Assembly: GCF_000424325.1 (NCBI RefSeq)
Contig: NZ_AUJR01000038.1
Coordinates: forward strand, 1 to 55,156
Direction of reading: 5' to 3'
Origin: [Clostridium] clostridioforme AGR2157
Lineage (GTDB): Bacteria > Bacillota > Clostridia > Lachnospirales > Lachnospiraceae
DNA: 55,156 bases
How positions within the stretch are numbered: position 1 is the first letter of the stretch; every line of letters starts with the position of its first letter. The position numbers and the translations under genes are program-made. The notes under the pieces are model-generated. The model searched no databases. It saw only the letters and a program-made list of their open reading frames with translations, and was not told the origin of the DNA. Of this stretch, positions 40,454-49,010 are shown piece after piece.

Positions 40454-41357
40454 TAAGGAAACATTTAAACAGGAACTTGATGCGCGTACGGCAGAGATTG
40501 AGCAGTTAATTGGAACTTATCTTCCGGAGGAAACAGGCCATCAGAAGACAATCTTCGAGGCAATGAATTACAGCATGAAGGCAGGCGGAAAGCGCCTCCG
40601 CCCCATGCTCATGCAGGAGATGTGCCGGCTTTTCACAGGTACCCTTCTGGATGCTGTGATTCCCTTCATGGCGGCAGTGGAGATGATACACACATCCTCT
40701 CTGGTGCACGACGACCTTCCCTGTATGGATGACGACATGATGCGCAGGGGCAAGGCCAGCACATGGGCTGAGTACGGCGAGGACATCGGTGTGCTTACCG
40801 GGGATGCGCTCATGATGTTTGCCTTTGAGACTGCCGCCAATGCCTTTGAGACAAGCATTGACCCGGACGAATTGTCCAGGATTGGACGGGCTATGGGGAT
40901 TCTAGCCCATAAGACCGGCGTGTACGGCATGATAGGAGGCCAGACCGTGGATGTGGAGCTGGCCGGAGGTCCTATACCGGGGGACAAGCTGGATTTTATC
41001 TACCGTCTGAAGACGGGAGCGCTGATTGAGGCTTCCATGCTGATTGGCGCTGTCCTGGGCGGCGCTGCTGAGGAGGACTGCAAGATTGTGGAATCTCTTG
41101 CAGCCAAAATCGGCATGGCATTCCAGATTCAGGACGATATCCTGGATGTGACGGGAAGCCAGGATGTGACCGGCAAACCATCAGGAAGCGATGAAAAGAA
41201 TAAGAAGACGACCTATGTAACCCTGGAAGGCCTGGAGAAGGCAAAGAAGGATGTGGAACAGATTTCTACAGAAGCCATTGAGGAGTTAAACAAGCTGCCG
41301 GGGAACAATGAATTTCTGGAGCGGTTAATACGCGCGTTGGTGGGCCGTCAGAAGTAA
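40446..41357 (+). CDS. ispA: Farnesyl diphosphate synthase (polyprenyl synthetase)
   Basis: The protein has both Asp-rich metal motifs (DDLPCMDDD and QIQDDILD), the substrate KRLRPM motif (GGKRLRPML), and GQTVDVELAG. It condenses IPP with DMAPP/GPP to make farnesyl diphosphate. ATG 40446 is 8 bases after GAGGG; ATG 40440 in the same frame is too close. It lies directly before dxs, a common isoprenoid pairing. Confidence 0.94.
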   Translation: MSDKETFKQELDARTAEIEQLIGTYLPEETGHQKTIFEAMNYSMKAGGKRLRPMLMQEMCRLFTGTLLDAVIPFMAAVEMIHTSSLVHDDLPCMDDDMMRRGKASTWAEYGEDIGVLTGDALMMFAFETAANAFETSIDPDELSRIGRAMGILAHKTGVYGMIGGQTVDVELAGGPIPGDKLDFIYRLKTGALIEASMLIGAVLGGAAEEDCKIVESLAAKIGMAFQIQDDILDVTGSQDVTGKPSGSDEKNKKTTYVTLEGLEKAKKDVEQISTEAIEELNKLPGNNEFLERLIRALVGRQK

Positions 41358-41376
41358 GACTGGAGATACCGCTATT

Positions 41377-43287
41377 ATGATACTGGAACAAATTAATGGG
41401 CCGGAGGAGCTGAAAGCCCTCCCGCCCGAGGATTTAAAGATACTGGCCCAGGAGATACGGACCTTCCTGATTGAGAAAATCAGCCATACCGGAGGCCATC
41501 TGGCCTCCAATCTGGGCGTGGTGGAACTGACCATCGCCCTTTTTAAGACCTTAAATCTTCCGGAGGACAAGGTTATCTGGGATGTGGGGCACCAGTCCTA
41601 TACCCATAAGATATTAAGCGGGCGTATGGCGGAATTTGACGAGCTCCGTCAGTACGGAGGCCTGAGCGGATTTCCTAAGCGCAAGGAGAGTCCCTACGAT
41701 TCCTTTGACACAGGCCACAGCTCCACCTCTATATCCGCAGGACTGGGAATTGCCCTGGGGCGTGATATCAGGGGGGAGGACTACCGTGTAGTATCCGTCA
41801 TTGGAGACGGGGCCCTTACCGGCGGCATGGCTTATGAGGCCCTGAACAATGCCGCCAGGATGAAGAAGAATTTCATCATTGTGCTGAATGACAATAAGAT
41901 GTCCATTTCGGAAAATGTAGGGGGCATGTCCCGCTACTTAAACGGACTGCGCACAGGCAGCGGCTACAACGACCTGAAAAAGAGCGTGGCAGACGCCCTG
42001 GACCGGATTCCGGTGGTGGGCACTGTCATGATAGACAAAATCAAACGCACCAAGAACAGCATAAAACAGCTGTTCATACCCGGCATGCTGTTTGAAAATA
42101 TGGGCATTACCTATCTGGGCCCGGTGGACGGCCATAATATCCAGGCCCTCTGCAAGGTGCTGAGGGAGGCCCAGAAGCTGGACCACGCAGTCCTGGTCCA
42201 TGTGATAACGAAAAAGGGAAAGGGATACCGTCCGGCGGAGAAGAATCCATCCTATTTTCATGGGGTGGGCCCATTTGACATAAAGACGGGAAAATCCCTG
42301 TCAGCCCAGAAGAATCCTTCCTATACGGATGTGTTCTCCAGGAAGCTCTGTCAGCTGGGGGAGGAGCATCCGGAATTGGTGGCGGTTACTGCCGCCATGC
42401 CTGACGGTACGGGGCTGGCTGCCTTTGGAAAGAAGTTTCCGGACCGCTTTTTTGACGTGGGAATCGCGGAGGCCCATGCAGTCACGTCCGCGGCAGGCAT
42501 GGCTGCGGCCGGGCTCAGGCCCGTGGTGGCTGTCTATTCCTCCTTCCTGCAGAGAGCCTATGACCAGGTCCTGCACGATGTCTGTATCCAGAACCTGCCG
42601 GTGCTCTTTGCGGTGGACCGGGCAGGGCTTGTGGGAAGCGACGGGGAGACCCATCAGGGAATCTTTGATTATTCCTTCCTGACCTCCATCCCTAATATGA
42701 GCGTCATGGCCCCCAAGAATCTGTGGGAGCTGCGGGCCATGCTGGACTTTGCCATGGATTACGGCAGTCCTCTGGCCATACGTTATCCGAGAGGTGAGGC
42801 GTACCGGGGACTGAAGGAATTCAGACAGCCCATTTCATACGGCGTGGGGGAAATGCTTTACGAGGAAGAGGATATTGCCCTTCTCGCTGTGGGCAGCATG
42901 GTCAGCACAGGAGAACATGTGCGGCAGAAACTGAAAGTGGAAGGATACAGATGCAGCCTTGTCAACGGCAGGTTTGTGAAGCCCTTTGACAGGAAAATGG
43001 TATCCCGTCTGGCAGAGAGGCACCGCCTGATTGTTACCATGGAGGAAAATGTGCTCCAGGGCGGTTACGGCCTGGCGGTCACCGCATTCATACATGAAAA
43101 CTATCCGGAAGTAAAGGTACTTAATATTGCCATTCCTGACGCATATGTGGAGCACGGAAATGTGTCCATATTAAGGGAAGGATTGGGAATCGACAGTGAT
43201 TCCATCATACGGACCATGAAAGCCGGCGGCTATATCGGCCAGGAAACATTAGGAATCCGCCCTGTTCCGGACAGGAAGGAAGCGTGA
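41377..43287 (+). CDS. dxs: 1-deoxy-D-xylulose-5-phosphate synthase
   Basis: The 636-residue thiamine-diphosphate enzyme shows GGHLASNLGVVELTIAL, the VWDVGHQSYTHKIL and GFPKRKES-YDSFDTGHSSTS motifs, and the ThDP-binding VIGDGALTGGMAYEALNN. It also has the transketolase-like C-terminal region (DVGIAEAHAVTSAAGMA, AVDRAGLVGSDGETHQG). It makes DXP from pyruvate and glyceraldehyde-3-phosphate, the first step of the MEP pathway. Confidence 0.97.
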   Translation: MILEQINGPEELKALPPEDLKILAQEIRTFLIEKISHTGGHLASNLGVVELTIALFKTLNLPEDKVIWDVGHQSYTHKILSGRMAEFDELRQYGGLSGFPKRKESPYDSFDTGHSSTSISAGLGIALGRDIRGEDYRVVSVIGDGALTGGMAYEALNNAARMKKNFIIVLNDNKMSISENVGGMSRYLNGLRTGSGYNDLKKSVADALDRIPVVGTVMIDKIKRTKNSIKQLFIPGMLFENMGITYLGPVDGHNIQALCKVLREAQKLDHAVLVHVITKKGKGYRPAEKNPSYFHGVGPFDIKTGKSLSAQKNPSYTDVFSRKLCQLGEEHPELVAVTAAMPDGTGLAAFGKKFPDRFFDVGIAEAHAVTSAAGMAAAGLRPVVAVYSSFLQRAYDQVLHDVCIQNLPVLFAVDRAGLVGSDGETHQGIFDYSFLTSIPNMSVMAPKNLWELRAMLDFAMDYGSPLAIRYPRGEAYRGLKEFRQPISYGVGEMLYEEEDIALLAVGSMVSTGEHVRQKLKVEGYRCSLVNGRFVKPFDRKMVSRLAERHRLIVTMEENVLQGGYGLAVTAFIHENYPEVKVLNIAIPDAYVEHGNVSILREGLGIDSDSIIRTMKAGGYIGQETLGIRPVPDRKEA

Positions 43288-43426
43288 ATTTACGCTCACG
43301 GACAGATGACAGCCGGACAAAATGGCGGCAGAAAAGGTTTGACAGGCATTAGATAACACAGGCGGCATTGCACCCTTAAGCCGGAAGGCAGCGGGGAAAT
43401 GCCGCTTCGGTATAAGGAGAACGGTA

Positions 43427-44314
43427 ATGAAGAAAGAGCGGTTGGACGTGCTTATGGTCCAGAGAAGCCTGGCAGAGTCCAGGGAAAAGGCCAAGGCCCT
43501 GATTATGTCAGGGATAGTCTATGTCAATGGACAGAAGGAAGATAAGGCGGGCACGTCCTTTGAGGAGACAGTACAGATTAAGGTCAGGGGAAGCACCCTT
43601 AAATATGTCAGCCGCGGAGGGCTTAAGCTGGAAAAGGCCATGAGCCACTTCGGCGTGGAGCTGGCCGGCAGGGTATGTATGGACGTAGGGGCTTCCACCG
43701 GCGGATTTACGGACTGTATGCTCCAGAACGGTGCGGTGAAGGTATATGCCGTGGACGTGGGCCATGGACAGCTTGCCTGGAAGCTGCGCAATGACGACCG
43801 GGTCATCTGTATGGAAAAAACCAACATTCGGTACGTGACCCCGGAGGATATCGGGGACCACATTGAATTCGCCAGTATTGATGTTTCATTCATATCCCTG
43901 ACCAAAGTGCTGGGACCGGTAAAACAGCTTCTGACCGATGACGGCCAGGTGGTGTGCCTGATAAAGCCCCAGTTTGAGGCTGGACGGGAAAAGGTGGGAA
44001 AGAAGGGCGTTGTCAGGGAAAAGAGCGTTCATCTTGAGGTCATAGAGATGGTCATGGGGTATGCCGGGAGCATTGGTTTTGGCATACTGGGCCTGGAATT
44101 CTCGCCCATCAAGGGGCCTGAGGGAAACATAGAATATCTTCTGTACCTCCAGAATTATCCGCAGGAAGAGGCGGGGCAGGAAGAAAACGGACAGGAAGTA
44201 ACCGGGCAGGGAGAAATTAAGCAGCCGGAAAACAATCAGGCAAAAAGAAATCAGGCGGAATATGAATTATGGGCCCGGGCCATTGTGGAGCAGGCCCATG
44301 GCTGCTTGGATTAA
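43427..44314 (+). CDS. tlyA: TlyA-family rRNA 2'-O-methyltransferase with Gln/Glu/Asn-rich insert
   Basis: The 295-residue protein has an N-terminal S4 RNA-binding domain (KERLDVLMVQRSLAESREKA, KALIMSGIVYVNGQ) and an FtsJ/RrmJ-like methyltransferase domain: MDVGASTGGFTDCMLQNGA, YAVDVGHGQLAWKLRND, SIDVSFISL, CLIKPQFEAG. TlyA enzymes methylate riboses in 16S/23S rRNA. Residues about 245-277 are a low-complexity stretch (EEAGQEENGQEVTGQGE...) inserted just before the conserved end (YELWARAIVEQA). It may act in competence or sporulation as in other Firmicutes, but that is unproven. Confidence 0.92.
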   Translation: MKKERLDVLMVQRSLAESREKAKALIMSGIVYVNGQKEDKAGTSFEETVQIKVRGSTLKYVSRGGLKLEKAMSHFGVELAGRVCMDVGASTGGFTDCMLQNGAVKVYAVDVGHGQLAWKLRNDDRVICMEKTNIRYVTPEDIGDHIEFASIDVSFISLTKVLGPVKQLLTDDGQVVCLIKPQFEAGREKVGKKGVVREKSVHLEVIEMVMGYAGSIGFGILGLEFSPIKGPEGNIEYLLYLQNYPQEEAGQEENGQEVTGQGEIKQPENNQAKRNQAEYELWARAIVEQAHGCLD

Positions 44315-44375
44315 ACAGCCCGCGGCCTGCACAAATGGATAAATAACGTATAAAAACGTCAGGAGCCCCATAACC

Positions 44376-45218
44376 ATGAAACATTTTTATATTATTGCCA
44401 ATATTGACAAAGAATATGTACAGGAGGCCCAGGTATTCATCAAGGGGTACCTGGAGGCAAAGGGAGCAGAGTGCCTTCTGCACCAAACACCTGAGAGAAC
44501 CAGGGGGGGAGCCCACATTGACGGGGCCCAGGTGCCGGAGGATACGGAGTGCGTCATAACGATCGGAGGGGACGGTACCCTCATACAGGCTGCCAGGGAT
44601 TTGGCGGGCCGCAACATTCCCATGCTGGGGGTGAACCGGGGCCATCTGGGATATCTCAATCAGGTGAGCCGCCAGGAGGACATTGCGCCGGTCCTAGAGT
44701 CTCTGTTAAATGAGCGCTACCAGCTGGAACGGCGGATGATGATACACGGGACAGCGCGGCGGAAGGAAGAGACCCTTTTAAAGGATATTGCACTCAATGA
44801 GATTGCCATTACCAGAAAGGATCCTCTGAAGGTGCTTCGCTACAGCGTCTATGTAAATGACGAGTATCTCAATGAATACGCGGCAGACGGTGTCCTGGTA
44901 GCCACGCCTACCGGTTCCACGGCGTATAATCTTTCGGCGGGAGGCCCGGTCATAGCGCCGGGAGCCAGGATGATGGTGCTGACACCTATCTGTTCCCACT
45001 CCCTCAATGCCAGGAGCATTGTGCTGGCACCGGAGGACAGGGTTCGGATTAAGGTCCTTAACAGCGGTCAGGTCGTATCCTTTGACGGGGATACGTCCAT
45101 GGAATTAAAGGCAGGAGACTGTATAGACATACGGTGTTCCGAACTGCAGACAGTGATGATAAAGTTAAAGCAAATATCATTTATGCAGAACCTCAGCAAC
45201 CATCTGGGAGGAATATAG
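44376..45218 (+). CDS. nadK: NAD kinase
   Basis: The 280-residue protein has the GGDGT motif (VITIGGDGTLIQAARDL), the NE/D motif (LNEIAITR) and the glycine-rich DGVLVATPTGSTAYNLSAGG. It also has the C-terminal SLNARSIVLAPEDRVRI and VVSFDGD. It phosphorylates NAD to NADP. It stands between tlyA and argR, a conserved clostridial order. Confidence 0.96.
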   Translation: MKHFYIIANIDKEYVQEAQVFIKGYLEAKGAECLLHQTPERTRGGAHIDGAQVPEDTECVITIGGDGTLIQAARDLAGRNIPMLGVNRGHLGYLNQVSRQEDIAPVLESLLNERYQLERRMMIHGTARRKEETLLKDIALNEIAITRKDPLKVLRYSVYVNDEYLNEYAADGVLVATPTGSTAYNLSAGGPVIAPGARMMVLTPICSHSLNARSIVLAPEDRVRIKVLNSGQVVSFDGDTSMELKAGDCIDIRCSELQTVMIKLKQISFMQNLSNHLGGI

Positions 45219-45269
45219 ACAGCAGGGTCCGCAGTTCATTATAAATCAACAAGGAGGGAAGCGTCTCAC

Positions 45270-45722
45270 ATGAAGGTAGAGCGCCACAGCAAGATTGTCG
45301 AATTAATTGGAAAATATGAGATAGAGACACAGGAGGAGCTGGCTGAAAGGCTGAATGAGGCTGGTTTCAATGTGACCCAGGCAACTGTTTCCAGGGATAT
45401 CCGCGAGCTGAAGCTGACCAAGATGCAGTCAGAGAGCGGCAGACAGCGCTACATGGTATTGGAGAGCCCCAGAGGGACATCCGCCATCAAATATATCCGC
45501 ATCCTTAAGGACGGATACATGTCCATGGACATGGCGCAGAATATCCTGGTAATCAAGACCGTATCCGGCATGGCCATGGCTGTGGCTGCTGCCCTGGACG
45601 CCATCCAGTTTCACGAAATTGTGGGCTGTATAGCAGGTGATGATACCATCATGTGCGCCATACGCAGTGTGGATGACACTATCATTGTCATGGAGAAAAT
45701 CAAGAAAATGGTGGAAGACTAA
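45270..45722 (+). CDS. argR: Arginine repressor ArgR/AhrC
   Basis: The 150-residue protein has an N-terminal winged helix (KIVELIGKYEIETQEELAER, VTQATVSRDIRELKL) and the C-terminal hexamer/arginine-binding domain (VVGC-type EIVGCIAGDDTIMCAIRS). It represses arginine biosynthesis and activates catabolism when bound to arginine. AAGGAGG precedes the ATG. The gene almost touches recN, the standard pair. Confidence 0.96.
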   Translation: MKVERHSKIVELIGKYEIETQEELAERLNEAGFNVTQATVSRDIRELKLTKMQSESGRQRYMVLESPRGTSAIKYIRILKDGYMSMDMAQNILVIKTVSGMAMAVAAALDAIQFHEIVGCIAGDDTIMCAIRSVDDTIIVMEKIKKMVED

Positions 45723-45739
45723 TGGAAAAGGGGTGTAAT

Positions 45740-47398
45740 ATGTTACTGGAACTGCATGTAAAGAACCTGGCCCTTATTGAGAAAGCGGATGTGGAATTCG
45801 GTGAGGGTCTCAATATCCTCACCGGTGAAACCGGAGCCGGAAAATCCATCATCATCGGTTCCGTAACCATGGCCCTGGGCGGCAAGGCGCCCAAAGGCAG
45901 TATACGTCCAGGGGCTGACTACGCCTATATTGAGCTGGTGTTTTCCGTCACAGGGGAAGAGAAGCGGAAGGCTCTCAGGGAGCTGGAGGTGGAACCCACG
46001 GAGGACGGACTGGTAATCATATCCAGGAAGCTGACCCCTGCCAGGAGTATCAGCCGTATCAACGATGAGACAGTGACCATGGCCAGACTGAGCCAGATTA
46101 CAGGCCTGCTGCTGGACATACACGGGCAGCATGAGCATCAGTCCCTTCTTTACAAATCCAAGCATCTTGAAATTCTGGACGCCTATGTCAAGGCCGCGAC
46201 CCAGCCTGTAAAACAGACAATAGCAGACAGGTACCGTATATACCGCTCCCTTGAAGAAAAGCTGAGGGGGTTTGATATGGATGCTGAAAGCCGTATCCGC
46301 GAGGCTGACTTCCTTCGGTTTGAGATAGAGGAGATAGAGGCATCAGCCCTGAAGGAAGGGGAGGAGGAGGAGCTCACCTCAATTTACCGCCGTTATTCCC
46401 ATTCCAGGCGCATTGCAGAGTGTCTGGGAGCCGCCTACGAGGCAGTGGAGGGAGAATGGCTTTCAAGGGCCTTAAAAGAGGTGGAGCAGGCGGCAGAGTA
46501 CGATGAGACCCTGGGCGGCATCCGGGACCAGCTCTATGATGCGGATTCCATACTGAGGGACGCGGGAAGAGAGATGTCCACCTACCTGGATTCCATGGAG
46601 ATGGACGAGGAAACATTCAGGAAAACCGAGGAACGCCTGGACCTGATACATAACCTTCAGGCAAAATACGGGGCAACCGTGGAAGCCATCCGCCAGAAGC
46701 TGGAACAAAAAAAGAAAAGGCTGGAAGAACTGGAAGATTATGACGCCCACAGAAAGCGTATGGAGCAGGAATTAGAGGAATGCAGGAATGGTTTGGAGAA
46801 ACTCTGCACACAATTAACAGGGATACGTAAAAAGGCGTCCAGGACGCTTGTAAAGAAAATCAAGCAGGGTCTGGTGGATTTAAATTTCCTGGATGTGGGA
46901 TTTGATATGGAATTTGAAAAACTGGATCATTTTACCCCATCCGGCTGGGACGGGGCGCAATTCCTTATTTCAACCAATCCCGGACAGCCCATGCGCCCTC
47001 TTAAGGATGTGGCGTCAGGAGGAGAGCTTTCCAGAATCATGCTGGCCATCAAGACCGTGCTGGCGGATTCCGATAATATACCCACACTGATTTTTGATGA
47101 GATAGACACTGGAATCAGCGGGCGTACCGCCCAAAAGGTTTCGGAGAAGCTCATGCTCATAGCAAAGAGCCACCAGGTCATCTGCATCACCCACCTGCCG
47201 CAGATAGCGGCCATGGCGGATTCACATTTTGAAATTGCAAAATCTGCCAGCCATGGCAGGACGATTACCACCATCCGTCTGCTGGACAGAAAGGCTTCCG
47301 TAGAAGAGCTGGCCAGGCTGTTAGGCGGCGCCAGGATTACTGAGGCAGTGCTTAAAAACGCAGGTGAAATGAAGGAATTGGCAGACAGAACAAAATAA
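45740..47398 (+). CDS. recN: DNA repair protein RecN
   Basis: The 552-residue SMC-like ATPase starts MLLELHVKNLALIEKADVEF. It has Walker A GETGAGKSIIIGS, a long coiled coil (about 150-365), the signature VASGGELSRIMLAIK, Walker B TLIFDEIDTGISG and the HLPQIAAMAD switch. It holds broken DNA ends together early in double-strand break repair. ATG 45740 follows AAGGGG; an upstream ATG at 45722 lacks a ribosome site. Confidence 0.96.
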   Translation: MLLELHVKNLALIEKADVEFGEGLNILTGETGAGKSIIIGSVTMALGGKAPKGSIRPGADYAYIELVFSVTGEEKRKALRELEVEPTEDGLVIISRKLTPARSISRINDETVTMARLSQITGLLLDIHGQHEHQSLLYKSKHLEILDAYVKAATQPVKQTIADRYRIYRSLEEKLRGFDMDAESRIREADFLRFEIEEIEASALKEGEEEELTSIYRRYSHSRRIAECLGAAYEAVEGEWLSRALKEVEQAAEYDETLGGIRDQLYDADSILRDAGREMSTYLDSMEMDEETFRKTEERLDLIHNLQAKYGATVEAIRQKLEQKKKRLEELEDYDAHRKRMEQELEECRNGLEKLCTQLTGIRKKASRTLVKKIKQGLVDLNFLDVGFDMEFEKLDHFTPSGWDGAQFLISTNPGQPMRPLKDVASGGELSRIMLAIKTVLADSDNIPTLIFDEIDTGISGRTAQKVSEKLMLIAKSHQVICITHLPQIAAMADSHFEIAKSASHGRTITTIRLLDRKASVEELARLLGGARITEAVLKNAGEMKELADRTK

Positions 47399-47430
47399 AA
47401 CAGATTGAAATCCTAAGGATGGATAATACT

Positions 47431-47467
47431 AAGAAAGAGGCAGTGAACGTTGCTTCTTTCTTTTTTG
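47431..47467 (+). terminator. Intrinsic terminator after recN
   Basis: AAGAAAGAGGCA (47431-47442) pairs with TGCTTCTTTCTT (47451-47462), with one G-U, followed by TTTTG. Confidence 0.75.
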
Positions 47468-47547
47468 TTATGGTCCATCCGCAACAGATGCACCATGACT
47501 TTGTATTGACCCATTTTAAATGAATGACTATATAAGGAGGCAGGGCG

Positions 47548-48825
47548 ATGAAGGGGAAATCAATCTTTTACCGGTGGCTGGGGCGCATCTTCTGGCTGTC
47601 CGTTGTGGCTGTTACGGGGTATACGTGGTATTACATGGACCAGGCAGTGCCGGACCGGGTGAGCATTATAGAAAATGAAGAGGAGGAATTTTCCTTCGGC
47701 CTGCCTTTAAAGGCAACCATATCCAGCGACAGCCAGGAAGTGGCCCTGGCAAATGAAAGCAACATACCGGCGGACCAGATTACCATAAGCGGCAGGGACC
47801 ATTTTTCCATGTTCGGGGGAGAAAAGGGAAGCTACCAGGTAGGTCTTAAGCTGTTTGGAGTGATAAAATTAAAGGACATACAGGTGGATGTGGTGGACAC
47901 CAGGTATGCCATTCCCTGCGGCTCTCCCATCGGAATCTATCTGAAATCGGACGGCGTCATGGTCATAGGAACCGGGCGCATAACGGGAAGCGACGGCATG
48001 GAGGTGGAACCGGCATACGGAATACTGAAATCAGGTGACTATATCGAGGCATTTAACGGAAAGCCCATGAACACAAAGGAGGATCTGATACGGGCTGTCA
48101 GCGAGTCAGGCGGACAGGACTGCGTGCTCCAGGTGCGCAGGGAAGGCGAGGACGTGGATGTAAGCCTGAAACCGGTCCAGAGCGCTGACGGGCAGTACAA
48201 GCTGGGAGCATGGGTCAGGGACGATACCCAGGGTATCGGTACCATTACTTATGTGGATATGAATGGCAGGTTCGGCGCGCTGGGCCATGGAATCAGCGAC
48301 AGCGATACGGGAGATTTGGTGGAATCCTCTGAGGGAGCCCTGTATTCCACTGAAATCATGGGGATTGAAAAAGGCTCCATGGGCAAACCCGGACTGCTGT
48401 CCGGCGTGATTTACTACGGACCCCAGTCCCATATGGGGGATATAGAAAAGAATACAAATGAAGGCATATTCGGCACCGTTAACCAGCAGTTCAAAAAGCA
48501 GATAGTGGGAGAGCCTCTGGAAATCGCCTGCCGCCAGGATGTGAAGCAGGGACCGGCCTATATCCGAAGCAGTATTTCCGGCGAATTAAAGGATTATGCC
48601 ATCGAGATTCAGAAGGTGGATTATAATTCCAGCCATAAGAACAAAAGCATGGTCATCAAGGTAACGGACCCGGAACTGCTGGAGCTGACAGGGGGAATCG
48701 TGCAGGGGATGAGCGGGTCGCCAATTATACAGGATGGGAAACTGGCAGGGGCGGTGACACATGTGTTTGTGCAGGATGCCAGCAGGGGGTATGGGATTTT
48801 GATTGAGAATATGATGGAGCAATGA
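47548..48825 (+). CDS. spoIVB: SpoIVB peptidase (S55), sporulation checkpoint protease
   Basis: The 425-residue protein has an N-terminal membrane segment (IFWLSVVAVTGYTWYYM) and a PDZ domain (about 135-215: EVEPAYGILKSGDYIEAFNG). The S55 serine-protease domain follows, with catalytic His in ALGHGISDSD and Ser in IVQGMSGSPIIQDG. In Bacillus, SpoIVB is made in the forespore and triggers SpoIVFB/pro-sigma-K processing. AAGGAGG precedes the ATG. In many Clostridia spo0A follows; here CRISPR genes follow instead. Confidence 0.95.
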   Translation: MKGKSIFYRWLGRIFWLSVVAVTGYTWYYMDQAVPDRVSIIENEEEEFSFGLPLKATISSDSQEVALANESNIPADQITISGRDHFSMFGGEKGSYQVGLKLFGVIKLKDIQVDVVDTRYAIPCGSPIGIYLKSDGVMVIGTGRITGSDGMEVEPAYGILKSGDYIEAFNGKPMNTKEDLIRAVSESGGQDCVLQVRREGEDVDVSLKPVQSADGQYKLGAWVRDDTQGIGTITYVDMNGRFGALGHGISDSDTGDLVESSEGALYSTEIMGIEKGSMGKPGLLSGVIYYGPQSHMGDIEKNTNEGIFGTVNQQFKKQIVGEPLEIACRQDVKQGPAYIRSSISGELKDYAIEIQKVDYNSSHKNKSMVIKVTDPELLELTGGIVQGMSGSPIIQDGKLAGAVTHVFVQDASRGYGILIENMMEQ

Positions 48826-48845
48826 GGCTGGGTAGCCCTCGTCTT

Positions 48846-48916
48846 CCGTCTGCTATGCGGCGAAAGCCGCGCAACCGCTGGTACGCGGAGCATGCCAGCG
48901 GTTGTGGCCTGGACGG
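48846..48916. repeat. Multi-stem palindromic element between spoIVB and cas3
   Basis: Outer arms CCGTC (48846-48850)/GACGG (48912-48916) enclose GCGGC-GAAA-GCCGC (48857-48870, GNRA-type loop). They also enclose a perfect 10-bp stem CAACCGCTGG/CCAGCGGTTG (48872-48881/48895-48904). GC-rich in contrast to the AT-rich cas genes that follow. It may be a REP-like element, a terminator-like structure for spoIVB, or the relic end of an inserted unit. Confidence 0.6.
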
Positions 48917-48955
48917 AGTAGCGGGGCGCGACAGGAGCTTACTAATAGATACTGC

Positions 48956-48984
48956 TTGTTGTAAGAATGTGGATATGTTATTAT
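48956..48984 (+). promoter_or_regulatory. Sigma-A promoter of the cas operon
   Basis: TTGTTG (48956-48961), 17-base spacer, TATTAT (48979-48984). A leader of about 20 bases leads to the AGGAGG and the cas3 ATG. Confidence 0.65.
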
Positions 48985-49010
48985 AGAGATGTTAGAGTGC
49001 AGGAGGTAAG

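Noticed and set aside
47506-47534. TTGACC-17-TATATA before spoIVB as a sigma-A promoter
   Set aside because: The start would fall at the ribosome site itself, leaving almost no leader. I also looked for a sigma-G -35/-10 pair here and found no convincing match.
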